Positions 9,112 to 16,844 of a stretch of 64,000 nucleotides of DNA are shown one piece after another. The notes below the pieces were generated by a model that saw only the letters and a program-made list of their open reading frames with translations, was not told the origin of the DNA and did no database searches. The stretch lies in assembly GCF_002866825.1 (NCBI RefSeq), contig NZ_PKUS01000010.1:1-64000 (forward strand). Direction: 5' to 3'. How positions within the stretch are numbered: the first letter of the stretch is position 1; each line of letters begins with the position of its first letter. The stretch is from Pseudohalioglobus lutimaris. GTDB taxonomy: Bacteria > Pseudomonadota > Gammaproteobacteria > Pseudomonadales > Halieaceae. Both the position numbers and the translations under genes were made by a program.

Positions 9112-9208
9112 GATCTGTGGCCTGGCGGATTGAGCCTCAGGGCGGAAGATCTCGGGCTTGGTGATGACATAAGTTTGGCCCGGATGACCTAATTCGGTGA
9201 ACGACACG

Positions 9209-9238
9209 ATAATATCGCATGCTTAAGGTTTACTGAAG
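9209..9238 (-). promoter_or_regulatory. Box A: PmrA-like direct repeat and -10 before the regulator operon
   Basis: On the minus strand, CTTCAG-TAAAC-CTTAAG (9238-9222) is a direct repeat with an 11-bp period. Ten nucleotides later comes TATCGT, a TAnnnT-type -10; TATTAT at 7 nt is an alternative. The layout matches OmpR-family activation and predicts that the regulator controls its own operon. Confidence 0.6.
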
Positions 9239-9302
9239 ACGAACTAATTGCTCACAATCCCCGTCGGGGCCTGTTAGCGATTCAAAATATGGTACATGGA
9301 CC

Positions 9303-9319
9303 GGGGGCAGAGAGCCCCC
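9303..9319 (-). terminator. GC-rich hairpin after the secreted-protein gene
   Basis: GGGGGC (9303-9308), loop AGAGA, GCCCCC (9314-9319). It lies 17 nt beyond the stop of the minus-strand gene that ends at 9336. The stem is strong, but no T-run follows on that strand. Confidence 0.45.
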
Positions 9320-9335
9320 CCTACACAGAGTGAGA

Positions 9336-10025
9336 CTAATCGCTGGTCTCAAACGAACATTCGGAGACAATGACGTTGCCTTGTTCGTTGACAAAAGCAA
9401 TACCAAGGTCGTATTCAGTTCCGGGCGTTAAAAAGCCCATAGGGAGATCCATTTCGGTGGTATCCCCGGAAAAGCTCATTTCCAACCCTACCTCCAGATC
9501 ATCATTCTCAACTTCAAGGATGATCGATTCAACGTCGTCATCGGCAGCCGTCCACGATATTACAGCTGATACTGGATCGACCATCTGGTCGCATGTATCG
9601 ATAACAGGTGCTGCTGCCAACTCCTTGTTGAACTCTACGGTCCCGAAAATTCGCATGCCAGAGATCGTTCTTCCCACGACGGTGTAGGTCCCGTCTGGAT
9701 AGCGTGCCACGACCTCGTCAATACTGGGTTCCGCACTTTCGAAAAGGAACTGAGCCATCCCGATTGTTTCGCTACCAGATGTTCCAAAGCCAACAATTTT
9801 GCTTGATCGATTTCCCTTCGGCCCAATGACACGAACCCATCTCAAACCTTCCTCGCCTTTGCCATAGATGACCACTTCAGCATCCTGATCATCATTGTTT
9901 ATTTCAAATATCATTTCCAGCTCTTCGAAGGACTGGTCATTTCGCCCTGGATTTATATTCTGTGCCAGCGTAGATACGCTGCAGAGCGAAGCAGCACAGG
10001 CCGTGGCGAAAATTAGCTTATTCAT
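9336..10025 (-). CDS. Secreted protein of unknown function with Fn3-like C-terminal region
   Basis: I do not recognise this 229-residue protein. It starts with a clear Sec signal peptide (MNKLIFATACAASLCSVSTLAQ) after a strong AAGGAGAAG ribosome site. The mature protein is acidic. Its first half is beta-rich (DAEVVIYGKGEEGLRWVRVIGP), and its C-terminal 90 residues (VISWTAADDDVESIILEVE to GTEYDLGIAFVNEQG) look like a fibronectin-III-type fold. One cysteine lies in each half of the C-terminal part (DTCDQ and SECSF) and they could form a disulfide. It sits between the regulator operon and the YejM-like gene, and a weak copy of the PmrA-like box lies upstream. A periplasmic or exported binding role is possible but unproven. 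Confidence 0.8.
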   Translation of the reverse strand: MNKLIFATACAASLCSVSTLAQNINPGRNDQSFEELEMIFEINNDDQDAEVVIYGKGEEGLRWVRVIGPKGNRSSKIVGFGTSGSETIGMAQFLFESAEPSIDEVVARYPDGTYTVVGRTISGMRIFGTVEFNKELAAAPVIDTCDQMVDPVSAVISWTAADDDVESIILEVENDDLEVGLEMSFSGDTTEMDLPMGFLTPGTEYDLGIAFVNEQGNVIVSECSFETSD

Positions 10026-10088
10026 GATTTCTTCTCCTTGAAAACGTTGACGCGGATATAGCCCGCTCTATAAGTGGAACATGGTCTC

Positions 10089-10105
10089 CTGAAGAAATGC
10101 TGAAA
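10089..10105 (-). promoter_or_regulatory. Box B: weaker PmrA-like direct repeat before the secreted-protein gene
   Basis: On the minus strand, TTTCAG-CATTT-CTTCAG (10105-10089) has the same half-site type and 5-nt spacer as the other boxes. It lies 63 nt before the ATG. The hexamer at 10 nt is TCCACT, a poor -10. CTTCAG with TATAGA 16 nt later is an alternative promoter reading. This is the least certain member of the set apart from the one before the YejM-like gene. Confidence 0.4.
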
Positions 10106-10114
10106 CTGATTCTT

Positions 10115-12040
10115 TCAACCATCTGTTGACGGTGACGGTAGGGCTGGGGGTGGTACCGCCTTGTCAGGCTCAGCATGCAGAGCAGTCAGCGCCAGTTGCT
10201 CCCCCGCACTTGCCTGAGTGGCAGATGGCGGTCGACTAAACCGCTGCCGTTCTGCCATGTATTCGGATAACGCCAAATGGATTTGGGCCGGCATGTCGGC
10301 TTGGTCCATTGGCTTGTCATCTATGGTTGACAGCGCTGTACGTCTTGAATTGGCTTTGGGCGACATGCTGTACTTGTGATCGCTTGTCACCAGGGCATCT
10401 CCATGCCAATCACTGATCACGGCATACTCTCTATCGAAATCTGGCGAGAGTAAGTTGTCGCCCATGCTGTACACTCGAGAATTATGCCCTGGCTTCAATA
10501 GAGAAAGCAGCGTAGCGGGTATATCCATGTGGCTACTCATGGCCTTGTGAGTCGTTCCCTTCATACCAGGAACATAGAGCAGAAAGGGTACCCTGACCTG
10601 TTGCTGACTGAACGTGGAATTATGTCCCCAGCGACCGTTCTCCATGAATTCCTCGCCATGATCGCCAGTGACTATGACTACCGTATCCCTAAGGAGCCCC
10701 TGCAATTCTAGCGAGTCGAACACCCGTCCGAGTTGACAGTCGAGGTGATTGCTAGAGTTTATATAGCGGTTCTTAATGAGCCCGATCGACGATTCAATAT
10801 CAGTGGCGAGGTAGTCAAAATCTGGCAGGTAATCCGACTCTACTTCGTTTTCCTTGGGGAATTGATAATTGGCGTGCGTGGACTCAAAGAACATAAAACT
10901 AAAGAACGGGGTGCTGGACTGCTTCGGAAATTCGATCAGGCGCTCGACATTCTTCCTGTCACGCTCCCAACCCATACCGCTATCTACGCTATGCAATCGG
11001 TCGTTCTCGACGTTTACCCACACCGTTTTGTCAAATTCTGGATAGGTAAAAGAGGCGCTCGTATATGCCTGTATGTTGTAGCCACTCTTTTGCAGTGTAT
11101 CAACTAGCACTGGCACTCGTTGATACCTCAGTGCTGGAAACCAGAAGCTACCATTGAGACCGTAAAATTGCCCGAAGACGCCCATCCTGGTCCCGTTCCC
11201 GGTGCTGTAGTGATTCACGAATAACTGGGAACGCTGAGCAAACGCCCAAGTCTCCGGCATTATCTCTGGGTCTAGCATATCCCAGCGCCAGGACTCTGCC
11301 ACCAGCCAAACAATATTGTAGCGCTTGTCCAATGGAAGTAACTCAGGCACTGACTCAGGGTAATGAAACTTTGTTCCAGAACTTGGATTGCCGTAGTCCA
11401 TCACTTCTCTGGATCGTTCTACACCGATGTCTGCCAGAAACGACTTGGCGGTTACCGTCTGGTACCACGGTATCCGGTCTGCAAAACGCAAAACTGGCAC
11501 ATATGATTTATGCTCTGAGACAGCGTAGACAGCCGCCTGAGCAAGGAAGATGACGAGAAGCGTTGCTACCACGACTGCGGTACGGGGAAGCAGTGCATGC
11601 GCCAAAAGATCCAACGGAACGAATCTGGACAGGTACAGACCAATTACGATAGCGCTTACAATTGCGGCTATGGTGAGATAAACACTGTCAGACGCACCGA
11701 GAGCCGCTGTACCACCTGGTGTGGTTAAAATATTCACCACAAAGGGGTCGATGAAAAAACCGTACATTTCGAATAATGTGTAGTTCGCATATAGCAGAAT
11801 TAGCAAGAAGGCCCCTGTGATGGGTACCATGAATTTGGACGCTTTTGAAACATGACGCGGAATCCACGCTGCCTGCATATTCCCCAGACCATATAGCGCG
11901 AGCATGGGCAAGCACATCGATGTTGCCTGGGTAATGGCCGCGGCCGCAGCAAACAGGAGTGCAGGACTATAGTCTGCGGGGAGCAAGTGAGCGATGTAGG
12001 CAAGGCAGTGTGTTATCCACACAAAAATAATTTGACGCAT
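10115..12040 (-). CDS. YejM/PbgA-like inner-membrane sulfatase-fold transferase
   Basis: This 641-residue membrane protein has about five N-terminal transmembrane segments and a periplasmic alkaline-phosphatase-superfamily domain. The pattern NIVWLVAESWRWD, then STGNGTRMGVFGQFYGLNG, then VIVTGDHGEEF follows YejM/PbgA and the phosphoethanolamine/phosphoglycerol transferases. The Thr of GNGTRMG takes the nucleophile position. A proline-rich tail ends the protein. I chose ATG 12040, which has GAGAG 8 nt upstream. A TTG at 12112 would put the PmrA-like box inside the coding region. It is transcribed away from the GT32 gene. Likely roles are transfer of a phospho-group to lipid A or another envelope glycolipid, or lipopolysaccharide homeostasis as for YejM. 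The substrate is unknown. Confidence 0.82.
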   Translation of the reverse strand: MRQIIFVWITHCLAYIAHLLPADYSPALLFAAAAAITQATSMCLPMLALYGLGNMQAAWIPRHVSKASKFMVPITGAFLLILLYANYTLFEMYGFFIDPFVVNILTTPGGTAALGASDSVYLTIAAIVSAIVIGLYLSRFVPLDLLAHALLPRTAVVVATLLVIFLAQAAVYAVSEHKSYVPVLRFADRIPWYQTVTAKSFLADIGVERSREVMDYGNPSSGTKFHYPESVPELLPLDKRYNIVWLVAESWRWDMLDPEIMPETWAFAQRSQLFVNHYSTGNGTRMGVFGQFYGLNGSFWFPALRYQRVPVLVDTLQKSGYNIQAYTSASFTYPEFDKTVWVNVENDRLHSVDSGMGWERDRKNVERLIEFPKQSSTPFFSFMFFESTHANYQFPKENEVESDYLPDFDYLATDIESSIGLIKNRYINSSNHLDCQLGRVFDSLELQGLLRDTVVIVTGDHGEEFMENGRWGHNSTFSQQQVRVPFLLYVPGMKGTTHKAMSSHMDIPATLLSLLKPGHNSRVYSMGDNLLSPDFDREYAVISDWHGDALVTSDHKYSMSPKANSRRTALSTIDDKPMDQADMPAQIHLALSEYMAERQRFSRPPSATQASAGEQLALTALHAEPDKAVPPPALPSPSTDG

Positions 12041-12083
12041 GTGAAGATCTCTCAATATCGAGATCGAATTGTGTCCTATCCAC

Positions 12084-12100
12084 CTTAAGGTCTTCTTAAC
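12084..12100 (-). promoter_or_regulatory. Box C: PmrA-like direct repeat before the YejM-like gene
   Basis: On the minus strand, GTTAAG-AAGAC-CTTAAG (12100-12084), the copy closest to the enteric PmrA box CTTAAG-N5-CTTAAG. It ends 43 nt before the preferred ATG at 12040. The hexamer at 10 nt is CACAAT, a weak -10; TAGGAC at 5 nt is also possible. Confidence 0.5.
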
Positions 12101-12225
12101 ATGTTCATCCAATTCTTCTTATATTGGCTAGGTTTCACAGCAGCCTGCGCACTTCCCAAACTTGCTTACCAGCCCCGGCAAACTAGCCTGCAGAAAAAAC
12201 TCTTTCTTATGCAAAGCTAAAACTA

Positions 12226-12258
12226 GTTCAGTGGTTCTTCAGCTATTCGACGTAGGGT
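12226..12258 (+). promoter_or_regulatory. Box F: PmrA-like direct repeat and -10 before the glycosyltransferase pair
   Basis: GTTCAG-TGGTT-CTTCAG (12226-12242) has the same half-sites and 5-nt spacer. Ten nucleotides later is TAGGGT (12253-12258), a TAnnnT -10. It lies about 50 nt before the GT32 start at 12294. Together with the box at 12084-12100 it makes the divergent intergenic region doubly controlled. Confidence 0.5.
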
Positions 12259-12293
12259 TGTGGGATTACAAGAAAGAGCTAGCGAACATAACC

Positions 12294-13049
12294 ATGGCAA
12301 TCCCAAAAATAGTACACCAGACCTGGAAGGACGAAAACATTCCCAAGAAGTTTCGCTATGCCGTTGAAACGGTCAAGCGATACCACCCAGATTGGGAATA
12401 CCGGCTTTGGACTGACAAAGATATTGACCTGTACGTCAGAGCAAATCACGCGGAGTTCTATCCGATTTTCATAAGTTTTTCCCGGCACATTATGCGTGTC
12501 GATACATTTCGCTATCTACTCATGCTGGATATTGGTGGTCTATACGTAGATTTGGACTATGAGTTTCTACGACCCTATGCGTACCCCGATGTAGGCCTGC
12601 TCCTGTCGCGAGAAAGAGATGTGTCTTACGGCGATGGCTTCAACAGCGTTTCCAACTATATAATTGCGTCACGACCAGGCCACCCTTTTTGGCAACACAT
12701 ATATCAAGAAATGCTCGCAAACCCAGCCGTGACAGATACTTATCTCGATGTACTTGCCTCGACGGTCCCTGGCTTCCTTAGTAAACACTTTTTTGAACTT
12801 CAGGAGCGCGAGCGCTGGCCTGATGTAATGCTAACGCCCCGACCGACTTTTAGCCCACACAGGCTACATGGGAAAAATGAAAAGAAAATACTACTAAACA
12901 GTTCTCTCACATACGGCTTTCATATTGGAGCAGGGACATGGAAGCAGCGGTTAAGCTTCGAGTACCTGAAAACGAAAGCCCGGCGTACTTTGACGAAAAA
13001 GGCGACGAAGCCTCAGAGAAAAGCAAGAACGATAAAGTCAGTTTGCTAG
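12294..13049 (+). CDS. GT32-type (OCH1-like) glycosyltransferase
   Basis: This 251-residue protein begins MAIPKIVHQTWKDENIPKKF, the classic start of glycosyltransferases with a DXD sugar-binding motif (OCH1/GT32-like). The DXD motif is in GGLYVDLDYEF. Upstream of it, PDWEYRLWTDKDID and MRVDTFRYLLM are also family signatures. The tail is rich in lysine and arginine, as in peripheral membrane enzymes. I start at ATG 12294, where family similarity begins; the earlier in-frame start at 12162 would put box F inside the gene. It is 67 nt ahead of the GT-C-like gene. It probably adds a hexose to an envelope glycolipid or polysaccharide. The sequence is AT-rich compared with the flanks. Confidence 0.87.
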   Translation: MAIPKIVHQTWKDENIPKKFRYAVETVKRYHPDWEYRLWTDKDIDLYVRANHAEFYPIFISFSRHIMRVDTFRYLLMLDIGGLYVDLDYEFLRPYAYPDVGLLLSRERDVSYGDGFNSVSNYIIASRPGHPFWQHIYQEMLANPAVTDTYLDVLASTVPGFLSKHFFELQERERWPDVMLTPRPTFSPHRLHGKNEKKILLNSSLTYGFHIGAGTWKQRLSFEYLKTKARRTLTKKATKPQRKARTIKSVC

Positions 13050-13116
13050 CCCGATAACCGCATAAACCAGACGGATTCAATACCTTCCTAAAAATCAAAC
13101 TCGGGATCGGCGGTAA

Positions 13117-14610
13117 ATGCATCGACAACACACAGCCATTCCCCTCAGGCTAAATATCGCCATCGCTTGTATCAGTATTTTGATTTCAGCGTGGCTGATC
13201 CACAACGACCCTCTGATCAATCGAGATGGAATTACTTACTTAAGGACTGCAGAGGCGTATCTTAACCACGGCTTAATTGCAGCTATTCAGCTGTTCGATC
13301 GGCCATTTCTCTCTGTCATATCTGGCGAATTGCATCGCGCTACATCGCTCTCTTTAGCTATATCAGCTCAGCTGGTTGTAACCTCTCTATACGTCACTTT
13401 ATGCTTGGCCTTTGTGTCCACAATAGGACTATTGGGCGGCGACAGAAGAACTCAGATTATAGCGGCGCTAATTGTACTATCCCATCCCGTTATAAATGGG
13501 TATCGCTCCGACATCATGCGTGATCCAGGTTATTGGGCAATGGGCGTTCTAGCCTTTCGACAATTGCTGCTGTTTCTCTTTTCGCCACACTGGCAACATC
13601 AAGTGCTATGGTTCATCTATATTGTTTTTGCGGCTTTTTTCAGATTCGAAGCGGTTGCTTATATCTGTTTGGCTCCATTCGCAGTAGCTATAGTTTCTGC
13701 AAAAGGTGGACGTGCTGAAGTATTGGCCGGCTTTGGATTACTGCCCCTACTAACCGTATTTGGCATATTGGTCTTTTATGCATTGACTAACGGCTCAGGC
13801 TACTCAACTTTGGCTTTGTTTGAAGACATAGGGGGGTACGTTTCTAAGGCCTTAGTGATACCGGATTTCTTTCTAGATGAAAAAGCCCACGCTTCGCAAG
13901 ATTGGGTGGCGGAGCATTCGAGAGAGGACATATCAATTTTTTTGCTCTCCGGCACTATTGGGCTGTTAGCTATTAATATCATACGGTCACTTACGTGGCC
14001 CTGGTTGGCAGTTCTATGTTGGGGAGTCCGCATCCGCACCAAGGGGAATGCGACAGTTCAACAGCTGCAACTCCTGAATATTCATATATTGATAGCAGCC
14101 ACCTACCTATTTTCTTTCCTCCTTATCAATCACTTTATGCTGGAACGCTACGCCGGCTTCTTAACTCTACTGCTACTGCTGTATTTACCCGCCATTGTTG
14201 ATGATCAGTTGAACAAAGGAGGCCTAATGGCTGGAATTCTTGTTTCAGCCATATTCATAGGCATGTCAGCAGATACACTGCATAACGGAAATAGAGAAAA
14301 GGCATATATTAAAAACGCGACCCTTTGGATAAACAGACAATTGCCACATAACGCAACGCTGTTTACCAACTACTCCTATATTGAGTATTTCTCCCAATTA
14401 AGAAAAATCCCCGTGCCTTACTCGGCAAAACTGCAAGTCGAGGAACTATTGCTTGAACAATCCATCTGGATGTCAGCTGACTATCTGGTGATCTCTGTGA
14501 AAAATGACGAACAAGAAGCATGGTCGAAATTTGTCGCAACGTTTACCCCGGAAACGATAAATATGTTTGAAGGTGGACGACACGGTAACCTCTATATCGT
14601 AAAAAACTGA
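13117..14610 (+). CDS. Multi-spanning GT-C-like membrane glycosyltransferase
   Basis: This 497-residue protein has about ten hydrophobic segments. The short extracytoplasmic loop after the first one carries NRDGITYLRTAEAYLNHGL, where the acidic residue matches the catalytic Asp of GT-C enzymes such as ArnT and protein mannosyltransferases. The C-terminal 90 residues are a soluble domain. Enzymes of this kind use polyprenyl-phosphate sugars in the periplasm. It follows the GT32 gene by 67 nt on the same strand and probably shares its promoter. Composition is low in G+C (26 of 60 bases in 14041-14100). The fold call is inferred from topology and the loop motif. The sugar and acceptor are unknown. 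Confidence 0.72.
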   Translation: MHRQHTAIPLRLNIAIACISILISAWLIHNDPLINRDGITYLRTAEAYLNHGLIAAIQLFDRPFLSVISGELHRATSLSLAISAQLVVTSLYVTLCLAFVSTIGLLGGDRRTQIIAALIVLSHPVINGYRSDIMRDPGYWAMGVLAFRQLLLFLFSPHWQHQVLWFIYIVFAAFFRFEAVAYICLAPFAVAIVSAKGGRAEVLAGFGLLPLLTVFGILVFYALTNGSGYSTLALFEDIGGYVSKALVIPDFFLDEKAHASQDWVAEHSREDISIFLLSGTIGLLAINIIRSLTWPWLAVLCWGVRIRTKGNATVQQLQLLNIHILIAATYLFSFLLINHFMLERYAGFLTLLLLLYLPAIVDDQLNKGGLMAGILVSAIFIGMSADTLHNGNREKAYIKNATLWINRQLPHNATLFTNYSYIEYFSQLRKIPVPYSAKLQVEELLLEQSIWMSADYLVISVKNDEQEAWSKFVATFTPETINMFEGGRHGNLYIVKN

Positions 14611-14953
14611 TCGCTAGCTATCTGTAGTGCTCGCGCGCTCAAGCCAATTCACAAAGATGGCAATGCCTTTTCAAGTATCGCACAAGAATCAAGAGCTAGG
14701 CAGGCCCCAGAAGTCCTCTTCGATAAGACCGCTAGCACGACCGTTTTGAGACTAAATGAACCTGCCAATGTGTCTAACAAAATCATAAGTTCATTAGGCT
14801 CCTCAGCGTTTCTTAAGGTTCACCCTGTAATTTGTAACTATCCGTTTAGTAATCGGAACCTTTAGCTATTGGGTCAATGCGGCACCGCCTTTCGCCTGTG
14901 TCGACTCAGTTTGTTGTTAGATGTTGATGCGTTTCCAGAATTACACATTTTAG
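14611..14953. other. Gene-free stretch with the phytase promoter
   Basis: About 340 nt with no supported coding sequence. Its only recognised content is the PmrA-like box and -10 at 14801-14832. The transcript leader would be roughly 120 nt long. No riboswitch or small RNA could be identified by eye. Confidence 0.6.
14801..14832 (+). promoter_or_regulatory. Box D: PmrA-like direct repeat and -10 before the phytase
   Basis: CCTCAG-CGTTT-CTTAAG (14801-14817). TAATTT starts 10 nt later at 14828, and TGTAAT at 8 nt. The half-sites differ from the other strong boxes by one base. Confidence 0.55.
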
Positions 14954-14956
14954 GTG

Positions 14957-16060
14957 ATGCCAGTATTCACTTCACTAAGATTTAAGCGGGTGTATATGCC
15001 CGTTTTTGCCACCCTATTAGCGACACTATTTTTCGTGCTGGCATCCAACGATGTCTCAGTGCCGAATACCACTCTGATTGAGTTAAGTATCAGCGCCGCA
15101 GTAGAAACGCAGCCAGTAGGTGTGGGCGGTGATGCCGCCGATGACGCCGTCATATGGCTGAACCCTGTAGATCCATCTCTATCTCTGGTTATCGCAACCA
15201 ACAAGAAGAATGGGCTGGAGGTCTATGACCTGCAAGGTAACGCAATTCAATCGCTGCCTTTAGGTAGGCTCAATAATGTTGATTTACGCTGGTCTACGCT
15301 GAATGGGTCGGAGAACAGCGCTGTCGTGGCCGCTAGCGATAGATCCGAACGCGCCATCGCTCTATTCTCCATTGACAATGTATCGCGACATGTCCGACTG
15401 GCGGGTCGAATCCATCTGGATTTTAAGCGCCCTTATGGCTTGTGTATGTACAAGAGCGGCTCAGACATATTTGTATTCATAAACGATAAGTCCGGTACGT
15501 ACCAACAATGGCAGATTCAACCCGATATGATCAGCGGTAAGTTGGTAAGAGAGTTCAAGGTTGAATCCACTGCTGAGGGGTGTGTCGTTGACGATCAGAC
15601 TCATACACTGTACCTGGCTATCGAAGACGCTGGTGTGTATGCAGTCGATGCGCGCCCCAATGGAGAGGTAGATCGAAAAATCGTCGATACCGTAGGCGCT
15701 GGCCGACTTAAAGCCGATGTAGAAGGTCTTGCTGTGTACCGCGACAAAGACCATCAAATACTAATGGCATCGAGTCAGGGTAGTGATGCTTTTGTCGCCT
15801 ATAATTTGGAGTACCCGTGGACTCCAGTCGCGTTGATATCAATCGTTGATGGGATTGTAGATGGAACCTCCAAAACAGACGGTATTGCGATCAATTCCTC
15901 CCCCATGGGTGCATTTAAGAAAGGCGTATGGGTGGTTCAAGACGACAACAACGCATGGCCTTGGTTAAACCAGAACTTCAAATATGTCGATATGGAGACA
16001 ATGCTGGATCAGATAGAAAGGGCTCGAGATTCTCGTAAACCCAATGCCCGTAGGAATTGA
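14957..16060 (+). CDS. Beta-propeller phytase (3-phytase)
   Basis: This 367-residue exported protein matches the beta-propeller phytase family, which uses Ca2+ to release phosphate from myo-inositol hexakisphosphate. The early motif GGDAADDAVIWLNPVDPSLS is followed by VIATNKKNGLEVYDLQGN. Later blades contain RPYGLCMYKSG, DVEGLAVYRD and SKTDGIAINS. A hydrophobic segment at about residues 14-35 is the signal peptide or anchor. The start is uncertain: ATG 14957 or ATG 14996, and neither has a strong ribosome site. It is a single-gene unit with its own PmrA-like box. In this setting it may supply phosphate for envelope phospho-group transfer or act on another phosphate ester. Confidence 0.9.
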   Translation: MPVFTSLRFKRVYMPVFATLLATLFFVLASNDVSVPNTTLIELSISAAVETQPVGVGGDAADDAVIWLNPVDPSLSLVIATNKKNGLEVYDLQGNAIQSLPLGRLNNVDLRWSTLNGSENSAVVAASDRSERAIALFSIDNVSRHVRLAGRIHLDFKRPYGLCMYKSGSDIFVFINDKSGTYQQWQIQPDMISGKLVREFKVESTAEGCVVDDQTHTLYLAIEDAGVYAVDARPNGEVDRKIVDTVGAGRLKADVEGLAVYRDKDHQILMASSQGSDAFVAYNLEYPWTPVALISIVDGIVDGTSKTDGIAINSSPMGAFKKGVWVVQDDNNAWPWLNQNFKYVDMETMLDQIERARDSRKPNARRN

Positions 16061-16272
16061 TAGCTAACGAACACGTGTCTTGACGTGCCAATAAGTCACA
16101 AATCACGAACACGCTCTGCGCCATGGAGGGGTTATCCTGGCCATCGCGCATAGTGAGCATGAACTCGCAAAAATTGGCAAAGCAGCACGCTATGCCGAGC
16201 CACATCGTTACGATTAACTGGAAAACGCCTTGTAGCTGAACGAGTCTGTAGACTTGGTATCGCGCAGAAAAG

Positions 16273-16653
16273 CTAACGCCATAGAACACCATATACCGCC
16301 CCGACTACTGTAATCCAACTTAGACATACGATAAGAATCGCCATAAAGACCACAGCAGAGCCCATATCCTTCGCTCTACCAGAAAGCTCGTGATGCTCAC
16401 TTCCTATTCGATCAACAACCGCTTCAATGGCGCTGTTGGCCAACTCAGCCAGTAACAGCAAAAGAAGGGGTAGTGAGAGAAACAGAAAGTCCGTCATGTC
16501 TCTGGCAAGGTAAAGCGCCAAGGGTATGCCGATTATTGCCAGTACTGCTTCCTGGCGAAAGGCTGCCTCGTTTCGCCAGGCTGCCTGTATCCCAAGTCCT
16601 GAATATCGTGTCGCTGAGATCAGTCTGGGGAACCCTTTCTCGCCTGGCTTCAT
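16273..16653 (-). CDS. dgkA: Diacylglycerol kinase DgkA
   Basis: This 126-residue trimeric membrane enzyme phosphorylates diacylglycerol to phosphatidic acid with ATP. Three transmembrane helices are visible. The catalytic signature ELANSAIEAVVDRIG is intact, followed by HHELSGRAKDMGSAVV. It is transcribed away from the LTA-synthase-like gene across a 191-nt intergenic region. Phosphoglycerol transferases of that type leave diacylglycerol in the membrane, so DgkA would recycle their by-product. No clear PmrA-like box faces dgkA. The 212 nt between its stop and the phytase gene hold nothing I recognise. Confidence 0.95.
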   Translation of the reverse strand: MKPGEKGFPRLISATRYSGLGIQAAWRNEAAFRQEAVLAIIGIPLALYLARDMTDFLFLSLPLLLLLLAELANSAIEAVVDRIGSEHHELSGRAKDMGSAVVFMAILIVCLSWITVVGAVYGVLWR

Positions 16654-16777
16654 CTCCTGCTTCCTTTGTTCTAATCACAACTTGATTATCTTCTGGCATA
16701 AAAGTCGTACGCAAGTTCCCGACCCAAATAAGTATTTATCGTATTTTGGTTGCCCGGTTTTTACCACGCTCCGAAAC

Positions 16778-16811
16778 CTTCAGTCTTTCTTAAGTTTTGA
16801 AGTATACGATT
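16778..16811 (+). promoter_or_regulatory. Box E: PmrA-like direct repeat and -10 before the LTA-synthase-like gene
   Basis: CTTCAG-TCTTT-CTTAAG (16778-16794) has exactly the same half-sites as box A. TACGAT starts 10 nt later (16805), with TATACG at 8 nt. The gene starts at 16845. Confidence 0.6.
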
Positions 16812-16844
16812 ACCGTCTTTGAGTGATGTGTCAGTGAGGCAGGT

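Noticed and set aside
15978-16292. 104-codon minus-strand frame between phytase and dgkA
   Set aside because: It overlaps both neighbours, has no ribosome site and shows no known pattern. A decayed gene cannot be excluded, but there is no support for it.
16654-16777. PmrA-like box facing dgkA
   Set aside because: No pair of CTTCAG/CTTAAG-like half-sites with a 5-nt spacer was found in the dgkA direction.
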